Assembly: GCA_965204245.1 (NCBI GenBank)
Contig: CBDBED010000006.1
Location: forward strand, 248,001 to 312,000
Length of the DNA: 64,000 nt
Source: JAAXIE01 sp965204245
GTDB lineage: Bacteria > Chloroflexota > Dehalococcoidia > Lucifugimonadales > JAAXIE01
Direction of reading: 5' to 3'
The stretch's first letter is position 1; the number at the start of each line of letters is the position of its first letter. Shown one piece after another: positions 53,251 through 61,632 of the stretch. The notes beneath the pieces were generated by a model. The model did no database searches. It was given only the letters and a program-made list of their open reading frames with translations, and was not told where the DNA came from. A program made the translations under genes and the position numbers.

Positions 53251-54012
53251 TTGAGTACTGAAGGAAGCAGACACATCGTAGCCTTCGGCGGTCTCCGCGT
53301 CCGCCCAGGGGCCATGTCCCCCATCATCGACTACATCCTCTCCCTCCCCCAGGAGATACTCCACCTCCCCCAGAAGCCCCGCCCCCGCGTCTGCGTCATC
53401 CCCACAGCCACGGGCGACGCCCCCGCATCCCTTCTCGCCTTCTACAGCCGCGTGCCCGGTGCCCGCGCCGAGCGCTCCCACCTCACCCTCTTCGACCGCA
53501 CCGTCCGCGACATCCGCGACTACCTCCTCAGCCAGGACATCATCCTCGTCGGCGGCGGCAACACCGCCAACATGCTCGCCGTCTGGCGCGTCCACGGCGT
53601 CGACGAAATCCTTCACGAGGCATGGGAGAAAGGCATAGTACTCTGCGGCGGCAGCGCCGGCTCCCTCTGCTGGTTCGAGTGCGGCACCACCGACTCCTTC
53701 AACCTGAACGAACTGGCCCCGCTTCACGACGGCCTCGGGTTCCTCCCCGGCTCCCACTGCCCCCACTACGACGGCGAGGCCCAGCGACGCCCCCTCTACC
53801 ACAAGCTCGTCTCCGAGGGCTTTCCCGCAGGCTACGCCATCGACGATGACGCCGCCGTCCACTTCATTGGCACCGAGGTCGCCGAGGTCGTCAGTTGCCG
53901 CCCCGAAGCCACCGCCTACCGCGTCGAACTACAGCACGGCAGGGTCATCGAAACACCCCTCGCAGCCCGCCAGCTACAACACGAAGTCGGCCCCTCCTAT
54001 TTCGGAGGCTGA
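53251..54012 (+). CDS. Peptidase E-like (family S51) serine hydrolase
   Basis: A 253-residue protein of the class I glutamine-amidotransferase-like fold. The nucleophile elbow is CGGSAGSLC (Ser135). The family motif GGGNTANMLAVW and the downstream His-containing segment (GSHCPHYDGE) fit peptidase E, which cleaves Asp-X dipeptides; cyanophycinase is a related alternative. The start is TTG at 53251, six bases after the previous stop. The site is poor, so translation is probably coupled to the upstream genes. It is the last gene of the Rieske operon and converges with the M16 protease gene. Confidence 0.87.
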   Translation: MSTEGSRHIVAFGGLRVRPGAMSPIIDYILSLPQEILHLPQKPRPRVCVIPTATGDAPASLLAFYSRVPGARAERSHLTLFDRTVRDIRDYLLSQDIILVGGGNTANMLAVWRVHGVDEILHEAWEKGIVLCGGSAGSLCWFECGTTDSFNLNELAPLHDGLGFLPGSHCPHYDGEAQRRPLYHKLVSEGFPAGYAIDDDAAVHFIGTEVAEVVSCRPEATAYRVELQHGRVIETPLAARQLQHEVGPSYFGG

Positions 54013-54029
54013 CCCGACCCCCTCCATAC

Positions 54030-56681
54030 CTAAACCTCCCGCCCCTCATAGTCCACACGCCTCATCGGCATCCCCAATTCCACCAGCGGCCCCTCAATCG
54101 TCTCCCCATCCCCCACCACAAGCACCATCGGCGCCTCCGCGACATGCTCCTGCACCACCCGGCGCACATCCTCCAGCGTCACCGCATCCACCTGTGGGAT
54201 ATAACTCCGGTGGTAGTCCAGCGGCAGGTCGAACACCACGATCTGCGCCAGTTGCTGCAGCACCTGTAGCCCGGACTCGAAATGCGAGGGATACTGCCGC
54301 ACCAAGGCCGACTTGGCAGCATCGAATTCTTCCTCGCTCACCAACCGGCTTCCCCGGACTTCGGCAAACTCCTTCAGCGTCTCCGACACTGCGGGCCCCG
54401 TGACCTCGGTCTGCACGCTCCCCCCCGCAATGAATCGCGACGACGGACGCTGCCACTCAAACGAAGACCGGTACCCATAGCTATAGCCCTTGTCCTGTCG
54501 CAAGTTCCTGTTGAGCCGCGCAGTGAATTGCCCCCCAAACAAATGGTTGAACACGCCCAAGGGGAAGTAATCGGGGTGGTACCGGTCCACTCCAAGAGAC
54601 CCCGCCCGGATAACCGACTGCGCTGCCCCCGGCTTGTCTAGGACATACATCGTACCTGCCAGCCCCGGTTCAGCAGCTACCTGACGATCGGCGCCCCCAG
54701 AAACCCGTGCATCCTGCCAACCCCCCAAATGCTCCTCAGCCAGTCGCAATGCCTCATCCATCGAGACATCCCCCACCACCGCCAGCGTCGCGTTGCCCGG
54801 CCCGTATTGGGAACTGTAATGTCTCGCCAGTTGCTCCCTCCCCAGACCCTCGAACAGCCTCTCACTCCCCTCGATTGGGTGCCCGTAGGCACTCCCCACC
54901 CCGTGCAGCAGCACGGGCATTACCAGGTCCCCCAGCGCCGTCGGGTTATCCCGCTGCCTCCGTATCGATGTCTGCCGCTCATTGCTTACCCGCGCCAACT
55001 CCTCTTCCGGGAAGGTCGGGCGCCGCAGCAGATCGCTCACCAACTCCAACGCCCGCGGGAACTCCCGCGTCAGCGACTCGCTGCCGACCAGCGTATACTC
55101 TCGCCCCGTGGAGGCCAGCAGATGGCTCCCCAGATATTCCAGTTCATCGGCAATCTGGGTACTGGACCGGGTGCTGGTGCCCTCTTGCAGCATCGCTGTC
55201 GTCAAGCTGCTGATACCGCCAAGCGACGCCGGGTCCCCGGCAGCCCCCGTCCCGAATATGACGCCGAACGCCACCATGGGCACGTCCCGCTTCTCCACCA
55301 CCAGCAGTTGCAACGCATTCGACAGACGGTGACGCTGCGGCAGCGGCGGCTGGAACGTGCCCGGAGAAGCCGGCGCAGGCTGCACCGTCCGGTCTATTGC
55401 CGGAGCGCTATGCGCCAGTTTCGGTTCCGGCAACACCTGCAACCGCACCACTCGCTCCCCGGCATAAGTGCGGGCCACTCGGCTCACATCCTCCGGTTGC
55501 ACCGCCAGGAACCGCTCCATGTCCCTGTTCGCCAAGTCCGGGTCCCCTGCGAACACGTTGAACGCATTCAAGCGGTTAGCTTTCCCTCCGAACCCGCCCA
55601 CCGTCGCAAGCTGGCGCACATGCGACCACTCTATCCGGTTCTTCGCCTTCTCCATCTCCTCATTGGTGGGAAGCTCCTGCTTCAACCGCTCCAACTCCTC
55701 CCGCACCACCGCTTCCAACTCCTCGGTGTTGTGCCCCTCAGCAGCCGTCACCTCAACGCTGAAATCCCCCGCCAACTCCGCCGAATCGTTATACACCCCC
55801 ACCGACTGCGCAATCTGCCTGTCATGCACCAGCGTGCGATATAGCCTCGAACTCTTCCCGTCACCCAGTATGTCCGCCAAAATCGCCAGCGCAGCCTCGT
55901 CCTCGTTGAACCGCCCCACCGCGGGCCACGCCAAGTACAGCCTCGGCACTAACACCTTGTCGTGCAGCGTTATGTGCACCGGCCCCCCCAGCGCTGAGTC
56001 AGCCCGGTTCGTCCGCACAAAGCTCTCCCCCGGCTCCAAGTCCCCGAAATACCGCTCCACCATCCGCAGCGCCTGCTCGGTGTCGATATCCCCCGCTATG
56101 GACAAACTCGCATTGGAAGGCGTGTAGAAGCGCTGGAAGAAAGCATGAGCATCCTCCACCGTCGCAATATCCAAGTCCTCGTGGTACCCAATCGTCGGCC
56201 AGTGGTACGTGTGAGGCAGTGGGTACAGCGCCTCCTGTATTCGCATCCCCGCCATCCCATACGGCCGGTTCTCATAACTCTGCCTGCGCTCGTTCTTCAC
56301 CACGTCCCGCTGCACGTCGAACCGCTTCTGGTCTAGCGCGTCCAGCAAGAACCCCATCCTGTCCGACTCCAGCCACAACGCCAGCTCCAAGTACTCCACC
56401 GGCACGTTCTCCCAGTAGTTCGTCCGGTCGAGGTTGGTAGAGCCGTTTAGGTTCGCACCCACCTGCATCAGCGGCTCGAAATAGCTCTGGTTATGGTGCT
56501 TCGAGCCCTCGAACATCAAATGCTCAAACAAATGCGCATAGCCCGTCTTGCCCGGCGTCTCATCCTTCGAGCCCACGTGGTACCACACGTTCACCGCCAC
56601 CACCGGCAGCGAGTGGTCCTCATGCAGGATCACGTCCAAGCCATTGGATAAACGCGTCTTCTCAAATTGCACAGTCTGCAT
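54030..56681 (-). CDS. M16 family (insulinase/PqqL-like) zinc protease, two-domain
   Basis: An 883-residue protein of two fused M16 halves. The first half carries the inverted zinc motif AHLFEHLMFEGS (His50, Glu53, His54) and the third ligand Glu in VVKNERRQSYENRPYG. The second half, from about residue 440 (LPQRHRLSNALQLLVVEKRDVP), lacks HxxEH, as normal for the inactive half, but has the C-terminal Arg/Tyr-type motif region (RQDKGYSYGYRSSF). No signal peptide is evident, unlike many Gram-negative PqqL proteins, so it probably works in the cytoplasm on peptides. The ribosome site AGGAG precedes the ATG at 56681. Confidence 0.92.
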   Translation of the reverse strand: MQTVQFEKTRLSNGLDVILHEDHSLPVVAVNVWYHVGSKDETPGKTGYAHLFEHLMFEGSKHHNQSYFEPLMQVGANLNGSTNLDRTNYWENVPVEYLELALWLESDRMGFLLDALDQKRFDVQRDVVKNERRQSYENRPYGMAGMRIQEALYPLPHTYHWPTIGYHEDLDIATVEDAHAFFQRFYTPSNASLSIAGDIDTEQALRMVERYFGDLEPGESFVRTNRADSALGGPVHITLHDKVLVPRLYLAWPAVGRFNEDEAALAILADILGDGKSSRLYRTLVHDRQIAQSVGVYNDSAELAGDFSVEVTAAEGHNTEELEAVVREELERLKQELPTNEEMEKAKNRIEWSHVRQLATVGGFGGKANRLNAFNVFAGDPDLANRDMERFLAVQPEDVSRVARTYAGERVVRLQVLPEPKLAHSAPAIDRTVQPAPASPGTFQPPLPQRHRLSNALQLLVVEKRDVPMVAFGVIFGTGAAGDPASLGGISSLTTAMLQEGTSTRSSTQIADELEYLGSHLLASTGREYTLVGSESLTREFPRALELVSDLLRRPTFPEEELARVSNERQTSIRRQRDNPTALGDLVMPVLLHGVGSAYGHPIEGSERLFEGLGREQLARHYSSQYGPGNATLAVVGDVSMDEALRLAEEHLGGWQDARVSGGADRQVAAEPGLAGTMYVLDKPGAAQSVIRAGSLGVDRYHPDYFPLGVFNHLFGGQFTARLNRNLRQDKGYSYGYRSSFEWQRPSSRFIAGGSVQTEVTGPAVSETLKEFAEVRGSRLVSEEEFDAAKSALVRQYPSHFESGLQVLQQLAQIVVFDLPLDYHRSYIPQVDAVTLEDVRRVVQEHVAEAPMVLVVGDGETIEGPLVELGMPMRRVDYEGREV

Positions 56682-57019
56682 CCGTAACTCCTGCGTCCCA
56701 AACTTCTGGGCCTTTAACGCTATATTACTCCTCTGGACGTTCTATTATCAGGGCCATTCATCGCCATACACGCCCCACTATTGCCGCTGCCTCCCACACG
56801 GACTTGCCCGAAAAAGAAAGGCAGGGCTGCCCCTGAGAGGTCAGTGCCCTGCCCGCGCTCCTGAATGAACCCTATCGGGCAGCCCAACAGCCCGTCAACG
56901 ATACTATGCCATGCCTCGTCCCAAGGCCCTGTTGACGGGCTATCCCCATCCGTCTAACTTACCCGCAAATAGCCCGAGCCGGCTCCCAAAGCCCGACTCT
57001 CCGCTAGGAAGGGGGTCCC
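56682..57019. other. Divergent intergenic region with two hairpins
   Basis: A gap of 338 bases between the M16 and amidohydrolase genes, with no gene seen. Two stems are present: 56820-56827 with 56846-56853 (8 bp, 18-base loop) and 56889-56899 with 56931-56941 (11 bp, 31-base loop). They could serve as regulators or terminators of leader transcripts. The CAGMTAC motif of the other two large gaps is absent. Confidence 0.4.
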
Positions 57020-58108
57020 ATGCCCATCATCGACGCAGACACCCACATTGACGAGACCGACGAGACTTGGGATTTCCTGGCCGATTCCGACCAGCAATAC
57101 CGCCCCGCCACCGTCACCCAGGACATCCCCGGCGCCCCCTCGGCCAGCTCCCAAAGCACACCCCGCGGCTACAACCGCTACTGGCTCATCGACGGCAAGC
57201 TGCGCCTGCGACGCATCCGCGACGACCAGCGCACCGGCACCGTCCAGTCCCAGCGTGAACTCACCGATGTCCCTGCTCGCCTGCGCCACATGGACGAGTT
57301 GGGCGTCGACATCCACGTCATGTACCCCACCCTCTTCCTCACCCAAGTCAGCGGACGCCCCGAAGTCGAGAGCGCCCTCTGCAAGGCCTACAACCGCTGG
57401 ATGGCCAGCAAATGGGCTCAATCCAACAATCGCCTCCGCTGGGTCGCCCCCCTGCCCCTCCTCAGCATGGACGAAGCACTGGAAGAAATGGCCTTCGCCA
57501 AAGAGCACGGTGCCTGTGGCATCCTGAAGAAAGGTCGCGAGTGCGGCGGCCGCCCCGCAGCCGACCCCTACTTCCTGCCCCTGTACCAACAGGCAGGCAA
57601 GCTCGACATCCCCGTCTGCTTCCATCTCGGCAGCGGCGACCCCGACCTCCCCGATGCCGTCCGAGGCATGGGCATACTGGAGATGATTCTCCCCGTCGTC
57701 GACGCCTTTCACTCCCTCCTCACCTTCAACATCCCCTCCCAAGTGCAGGACGTTCGCTTCGGCTTCATCGAGACCACCGCCTCTTGGGTCCCCTACATGG
57801 TCACCGAACTCAACCGCACCCACGGCCGCATGGCTTGGATGCGTAGCTTCGACCTTCGCCAAGACATCCTCGCCGAAAACCGCCTCTATGTCAGTTGCGA
57901 CAACTTCGACGACATGCAACACATCATGGGACTCACTGGTGACGATAACTTCGTCATCGGCTCCGACTACGGCCACGCCGACATGTCCGCCGAAATCGAC
58001 GCCCTGGCCATCCTCCAACGCAAAGGCCAAGAAGGCGAACTCAACAAAACATCCGTAGCCAAAATTCTCGACAACAACGCCCGCGCCCTCTACGGCATAA
58101 AAGTCTGA
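57020..58108 (+). CDS. Amidohydrolase family 2 protein
   Basis: A 362-residue amidohydrolase-2 enzyme, the third in the window. The metal motif is IIDADTHIDE (DxDxH). Further marks are VCFHLGSGDP (His), FGFIETTASWVPY and the C-terminal GDDNFVIGSDYGHAD (catalytic Asp) followed by ILDNNARALYGI. AGGAAGGGGG lies before the ATG. The gene is strongly C-biased in codon use. Family members decarboxylate or hydrolyse aromatic breakdown products; the Rieske operon close by makes such a route plausible (inference). Confidence 0.88.
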   Translation: MPIIDADTHIDETDETWDFLADSDQQYRPATVTQDIPGAPSASSQSTPRGYNRYWLIDGKLRLRRIRDDQRTGTVQSQRELTDVPARLRHMDELGVDIHVMYPTLFLTQVSGRPEVESALCKAYNRWMASKWAQSNNRLRWVAPLPLLSMDEALEEMAFAKEHGACGILKKGRECGGRPAADPYFLPLYQQAGKLDIPVCFHLGSGDPDLPDAVRGMGILEMILPVVDAFHSLLTFNIPSQVQDVRFGFIETTASWVPYMVTELNRTHGRMAWMRSFDLRQDILAENRLYVSCDNFDDMQHIMGLTGDDNFVIGSDYGHADMSAEIDALAILQRKGQEGELNKTSVAKILDNNARALYGIKV

Positions 58109-58237
58109 ATGAACGCCCCAACTAGCGAGACATTGCCATGAGAATAGCCTCCAACCTACTCCCTCCGTTCGTCCTGTCAGCCCAGCCTTCACACTCGGCC
58201 CTCAGTCCATCCAAAATTCCCATAAGGAGTCGCCCCG

Positions 58238-58579
58238 TTGCAACCTCATAATCCACACATCATGGAACTCATAGCCAGCGCCCCCTGGCGCGAGGCTGTC
58301 ACCTACCGCCACACCTGGCCTCACGAGTACGTAGTGATTCCGAAGGATGGCCAACAGGAACTGCTGGCTGCGGTTCGCGAGCGTATCGAGCAGGGTGAGG
58401 GTGTCGAATGCCATTTCTTCCACCTGACGGGCAAGTATCTGTTCTTGGGAGACTACAAATACTGGCCCTTGGGCGACCTCGAAAAGGATGGCGTCGTCAT
58501 ACTCAACCGTGCCCTCCTCTACCGCGACCGCCGCGACTTCGTAATCAAGCCGGGCGACTCCGGCCTCCGAGAGGAGTAA
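58238..58579 (+). CDS. Conserved hypothetical protein paired with DUF4268 gene
   Basis: A 113-residue protein starting at TTG 58238, with AAGGAG 8 bases before. Recognisable stretches are APWREAVTYRHTWPHEYVV, GEGVECHFFHLTGKYLFLGDYKYW and NRALLYRDRRDFVIKPGDSG, which I recall from uncharacterised proteins in several bacterial phyla. No domain function is known to me. The next gene starts 5 bases after its stop, so the two are co-transcribed and their products may work together. Aromatic and basic residues in the second half could contact nucleic acid (inference). Confidence 0.7.
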   Translation: MQPHNPHIMELIASAPWREAVTYRHTWPHEYVVIPKDGQQELLAAVRERIEQGEGVECHFFHLTGKYLFLGDYKYWPLGDLEKDGVVILNRALLYRDRRDFVIKPGDSGLREE

Positions 58580-58584
58580 TCATC

Positions 58585-59568
58585 ATGGCCGAATCCCAAG
58601 AACAACTCGTGGACGTCCGTCAACACTGGGAGCATGAAGCCCTGAATTTCACCCCTTGGCTGGCCAAGAATCTCGAACTGCTCGGCGACGCCATCGGTTT
58701 GAAACTGGAACTGGTCCAGCAAGAACGACTGATAGGCTCTATGTATCTCGATATCCTCGCCCGAGAGTCCGGGACCGATACCTTGGTGGCCATCGAAAAC
58801 CAGTTGGAATGGACGGATACGGACCATCTGGGCCGACTCCTCATTTACGCCGCAGGAACCGGCGCTAGAGTCGCGATACTAGTGGCACCGGAGTTCATGT
58901 ACGAACACGCCCAAGTCCTTCACCAACTAAATGAATGGGCTGGCTCCAACGCAAGGTTCTATGGCGTGAAGGTCGAGGCCATCAAGAAGGCCGATGGTAC
59001 TGACCCTGAGCCGAGGCTACTCAGAGTGGTGTGGCCCGGTGGTTGGGACAAGGAGCACACTCTGCCCTCAGTGCCACCTCCACCTCCTGAGATCGAACAG
59101 CACCAAGACTTCTTTCAACCCATTGTTGAGAAACTGGCCTCGGACTCGGGCCTTCTCAGTGTTCGTCGGCGCTTTGACTATCGTGACCGGCTGTTTCCCT
59201 TCCGCGCCAACCCCGCTGTAGGTTACGCAGTGTCCTTTTGGAAAAGCGACGCTTGGGTCTACCTCCATATCGATACGAACGATAGCACCAAGGAGTTGTT
59301 CCACGAGCTGCAAACCGAACGGCAGGAAATCGAGTCTGAACTCCGAGTTGTGCCGGAACAGGAGTGGTGGTGGGGAAGGTCACGCACATTTTCCGCTATA
59401 GGTGTCTGTAAGACCGGCTCCATAGACGACCCACCCGAACAGCTTGAAGCAACCCGCCAGTGGATGCTCGACCTACTCCCCAAATTCAAGGACGTCTTCG
59501 AGGAGCGGGTGGAGCGCCTTCTGACCAACCTACGTACTCCCCACGGAGATGGCCCCCAGCAGCCATGA
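58585..59568 (+). CDS. DUF4268 protein with PD-(D/E)XK-like nuclease domain
   Basis: A 327-residue protein. The ATG at 58585 follows GAGAGGAG. The N-terminal half (about residues 15-150) reads like a restriction-endonuclease fold: MYLDILARES (Asp56) then LVAIENQLEWTD (Glu71, Gln73, an ExQ variant of the ExK core) and HLGRLLIYAAG. The C-terminal half (about 185-310) is the DUF4268 domain (FRANPAVGYAVSFWKSDAWVYLHID, FHELQTERQEIESEL). Such proteins turn up in defence islands and also as solitary genes. The Lys-to-Gln change is seen in some active family members. Role unknown. Confidence 0.75.
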   Translation: MAESQEQLVDVRQHWEHEALNFTPWLAKNLELLGDAIGLKLELVQQERLIGSMYLDILARESGTDTLVAIENQLEWTDTDHLGRLLIYAAGTGARVAILVAPEFMYEHAQVLHQLNEWAGSNARFYGVKVEAIKKADGTDPEPRLLRVVWPGGWDKEHTLPSVPPPPPEIEQHQDFFQPIVEKLASDSGLLSVRRRFDYRDRLFPFRANPAVGYAVSFWKSDAWVYLHIDTNDSTKELFHELQTERQEIESELRVVPEQEWWWGRSRTFSAIGVCKTGSIDDPPEQLEATRQWMLDLLPKFKDVFEERVERLLTNLRTPHGDGPQQP

Positions 59569-60319
59569 CAAAAACCCCTTGCGCCCGCCACCCCCGATGT
59601 CCCATCATCAATCCATCGCCCCCGGCTCTCCGGCCACCGGCCAGACCCGGCAATCTATGGCGACCAGCCACGGAAACGGTAGGAACATCATGGGACCCCA
59701 AATAGCCAAGCCCCTGTTCCCCAGCATCCTCGCACTTCTTTGCGCCGTTTTCTCCTGCATTTTCACGCCCTCCACCGTTGTCCCCGTGCCCAGCCTGCCC
59801 CCACGTCGACCCGCGCGGACCCACGGCCTGCGCTCCCTTGCCAGCGGACCCTCCGCAAGATTGGCCCTCCCTCAATTCACTCCTAACCGGCCATTCACGC
59901 CCCTTGAATTAGACCAAATTCCCCTAGCTGATTCAGATACAACCATGAGACCAATGAGACCACTCTCAGCCCTCGAAAATCCGTCCCCAGCTACGACTTT
60001 GCCCTCGTCAACCCACCCTTTTGCCCCCATTTTTCGCCACTCGCCAGATACAAAATCGCCCCAAAAGAGACCAGACTTTCGTAGCTGGCTCAGATACAAC
60101 CATGCGGCCATAAGACCAATTTCAGCTACGAAAACTTCGCCACAGCTACGATTTTGGTCTAATCAGCTACGAACTCGGCCCTCCGTCCCCTGTTTTCACA
60201 GCTACGAAAAGCTCCCAATGCGGACCAGACTTCCGTAGCTGTTTCAGATACAACCATGAGACCACCAAGACCACGGCCCGTAAGAGCGTAAGAGCCCTTG
60301 AGAAGAGGAGGACCCCCCC
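59569..60319. other. Non-coding region upstream of the dehalogenase
   Basis: A gap of 751 bases without a credible gene. An open frame crosses it, but its protein is low-complexity Pro/Ser/Arg sequence and follows the nucleotide repeats. The second half is filled by repeat array B. No clear promoter was found. AGAAGAGGAGG at the end is the ribosome site of the dehalogenase. Confidence 0.55.
59911..60273. repeat. Two-motif repeat array B (CAGMTAC + AGACCA)
   Basis: Eleven copies of CAG(C/A)TAC, most continuing as GAAA or AAC, start near 59934, 59988, 60045, 60081 (reverse), 60091, 60123, 60143, 60164, 60199, 60233 (reverse) and 60245. They are mixed with eight exact copies of AGACCA or its complement (59911, 59948, 59957, 60068, 60113, 60155, 60259, 60268). 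A longer unit, CAGATACAACCATG, occurs three times. The first motif is shared with array A; the second is not. Confidence 0.75.
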
Positions 60320-61192
60320 ATGTTTGAAGGCTTCGACCAGCGCCGTATCACCACCAGTGGTGCCGAGATCAACCTCGTGGTCGGCGGCAGCGGCCCGCCC
60401 CTGCTCCTCCTCCACGGCTACCCCCAGACCCACGTCATGTGGCACAAGGTCGCCCCAAAGCTCGCCGAGGACTTCACCGTCGTCGTCTCCGACCTCCGCG
60501 GCTACGGCGACAGCAGTAAGCCCCACGGCGATCCCGACCACGCCAACTACTCCAAGCGCGCTATGGCCCAGGACCAAGCCGAGGTCATGACCGCCCTTGG
60601 CTTCGACACCTTCTTCCTCGCAGGCCACGACCGCGGCGCCCGCGTCTCCCATCGCTTCACCAAGGACCACCAGCAACGCGTCCTCAAACTCGCTACCCTC
60701 GACATCATCCCAACCCACCGCATGTTCCAGATCGTGAACCAAGCCATGGCCACTGCCACCCACCACTGGTTCTTTCTCATCCAGCCCTACGACTACCCCG
60801 AGCGCATGATTGGCGCCGACCCCGACTGGTTTATCCGCCACCGCTTCGAGCGCGGGCCCGACGCTGCCACCCACTACCCCAGGGAAGCCGTCGACGAGTA
60901 TGTCCGCTGTTTCTCCGACCCCACAGCAATCCACGCCACCTGCGAAGACTACCGCGCCGGCGCCAGCATCGACCTCGTCCACGATGATGCCGACTTCGCC
61001 AACAAGGTCACCTGCCCTATGCTCGCCCTATGGAGCCAGACCGGCTACGTCGGCCGCACCCAGGACGTCCTGACCACTTGGCACGACTACGCCACCACCG
61101 TCCGTGGCCACTCCTACCCCTGCGGCCATCACATCCCCGAAGAAATGCCCGACCAAGTCCACACTGACCTCCGCGCCTTCTTCCTCGAATAG
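60320..61192 (+). CDS. Haloacetate (fluoroacetate-type) dehalogenase, alpha/beta hydrolase
   Basis: A 290-residue alpha/beta hydrolase whose active site matches fluoroacetate dehalogenase almost residue for residue. Nucleophile Asp104 lies in GHDRGARV with carboxylate-binding Arg105 and Arg108; Asp128 is in ATLDII. The halide pocket His149-Trp150 is in THHWFFLIQP, with Tyr211 near the third pocket position. The catalytic His is 270/271 in CGHHIP. The family hydrolyses fluoro- or chloroacetate to glycolate. The lid residues decide whether fluoride is accepted, so chloroacetate or another 2-haloacid remains possible. GAGGAGG precedes the ATG. The RidA gene follows after 28 bases, probably in one operon. 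Array B lies directly upstream. Confidence 0.9.
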   Translation: MFEGFDQRRITTSGAEINLVVGGSGPPLLLLHGYPQTHVMWHKVAPKLAEDFTVVVSDLRGYGDSSKPHGDPDHANYSKRAMAQDQAEVMTALGFDTFFLAGHDRGARVSHRFTKDHQQRVLKLATLDIIPTHRMFQIVNQAMATATHHWFFLIQPYDYPERMIGADPDWFIRHRFERGPDAATHYPREAVDEYVRCFSDPTAIHATCEDYRAGASIDLVHDDADFANKVTCPMLALWSQTGYVGRTQDVLTTWHDYATTVRGHSYPCGHHIPEEMPDQVHTDLRAFFLE

Positions 61193-61220
61193 TGCCCCCA
61201 TCTGATCAAGGAGTGCCTTC

Positions 61221-61625
61221 ATGAAAAAGACCGTCTACAACCCCGAGACCATCGGCCCTCCCGTGGGCCACTTCGACCGCGCCGTCCAATTCGACAACTG
61301 GCTCTTCGTATCCGGTGTCTCTGCCATGACCGGCCTCACCGGCCCCATGAACGAGCGCAAACTGGAACCCGGCATCGAGCGCCAGACCCAACTGACCCTC
61401 GATAACATCGAGAAGGTTCTCCAAGCCGCCGGCGGCTCCCTCAGCGACATCTACGAGATGCGCGTCATCGTCAAGGAGCGCGAACACTTCCCCGTAGTCG
61501 ACCGCCAGCTTCGCGAGCGTATCCCCAACAAGGGCTACATCTCCCACGGCTACAAGGGCGAACTCCTCCACCCCGAAATGGAACTGGAGATTGAGGTCTA
61601 CGCCTACCTCGGCGATCTGGAGTAG
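61221..61625 (+). CDS. RidA/YjgF-family protein
   Basis: A 134-residue protein of the RidA/YER057c/UK114 fold. The start FDRAVQFDNWLFVSGVSAM, the QTQLTLDNIEKVLQAAGGSLSDIYEMRVIV helix-strand and the end ELEIEVYAYL are family marks. Canonical RidA deaminates 2-aminoacrylate using an Arg close to the C-terminal strand; that Arg is not at its usual place here (the segment reads HPEMELEIE). This suggests a Rid2-7-type relative rather than true RidA. AAGGAG lies before the ATG. It is co-directional and close to the dehalogenase gene. Confidence 0.85.
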   Translation: MKKTVYNPETIGPPVGHFDRAVQFDNWLFVSGVSAMTGLTGPMNERKLEPGIERQTQLTLDNIEKVLQAAGGSLSDIYEMRVIVKEREHFPVVDRQLRERIPNKGYISHGYKGELLHPEMELEIEVYAYLGDLE

Positions 61626-61632
61626 GGAAAGA

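Noticed and set aside
56954..58192. A 412-codon open frame on the minus strand opposite the amidohydrolase
   Set aside because: It mirrors a clearly homologous plus-strand gene. Long antisense frames follow from C-ending codon bias, and the translation is Val/Gly/Asp/Ala-rich without any domain. The same holds for long minus frames at 49714-50685, 52945-53862 and 60167-60982.
59549..60238. A 229-codon plus-strand frame across repeat array B
   Set aside because: It overlaps the end of the DUF4268 gene and consists of Pro/Ser/Arg-rich low-complexity sequence created by the nucleotide motifs. No ribosome site was seen.
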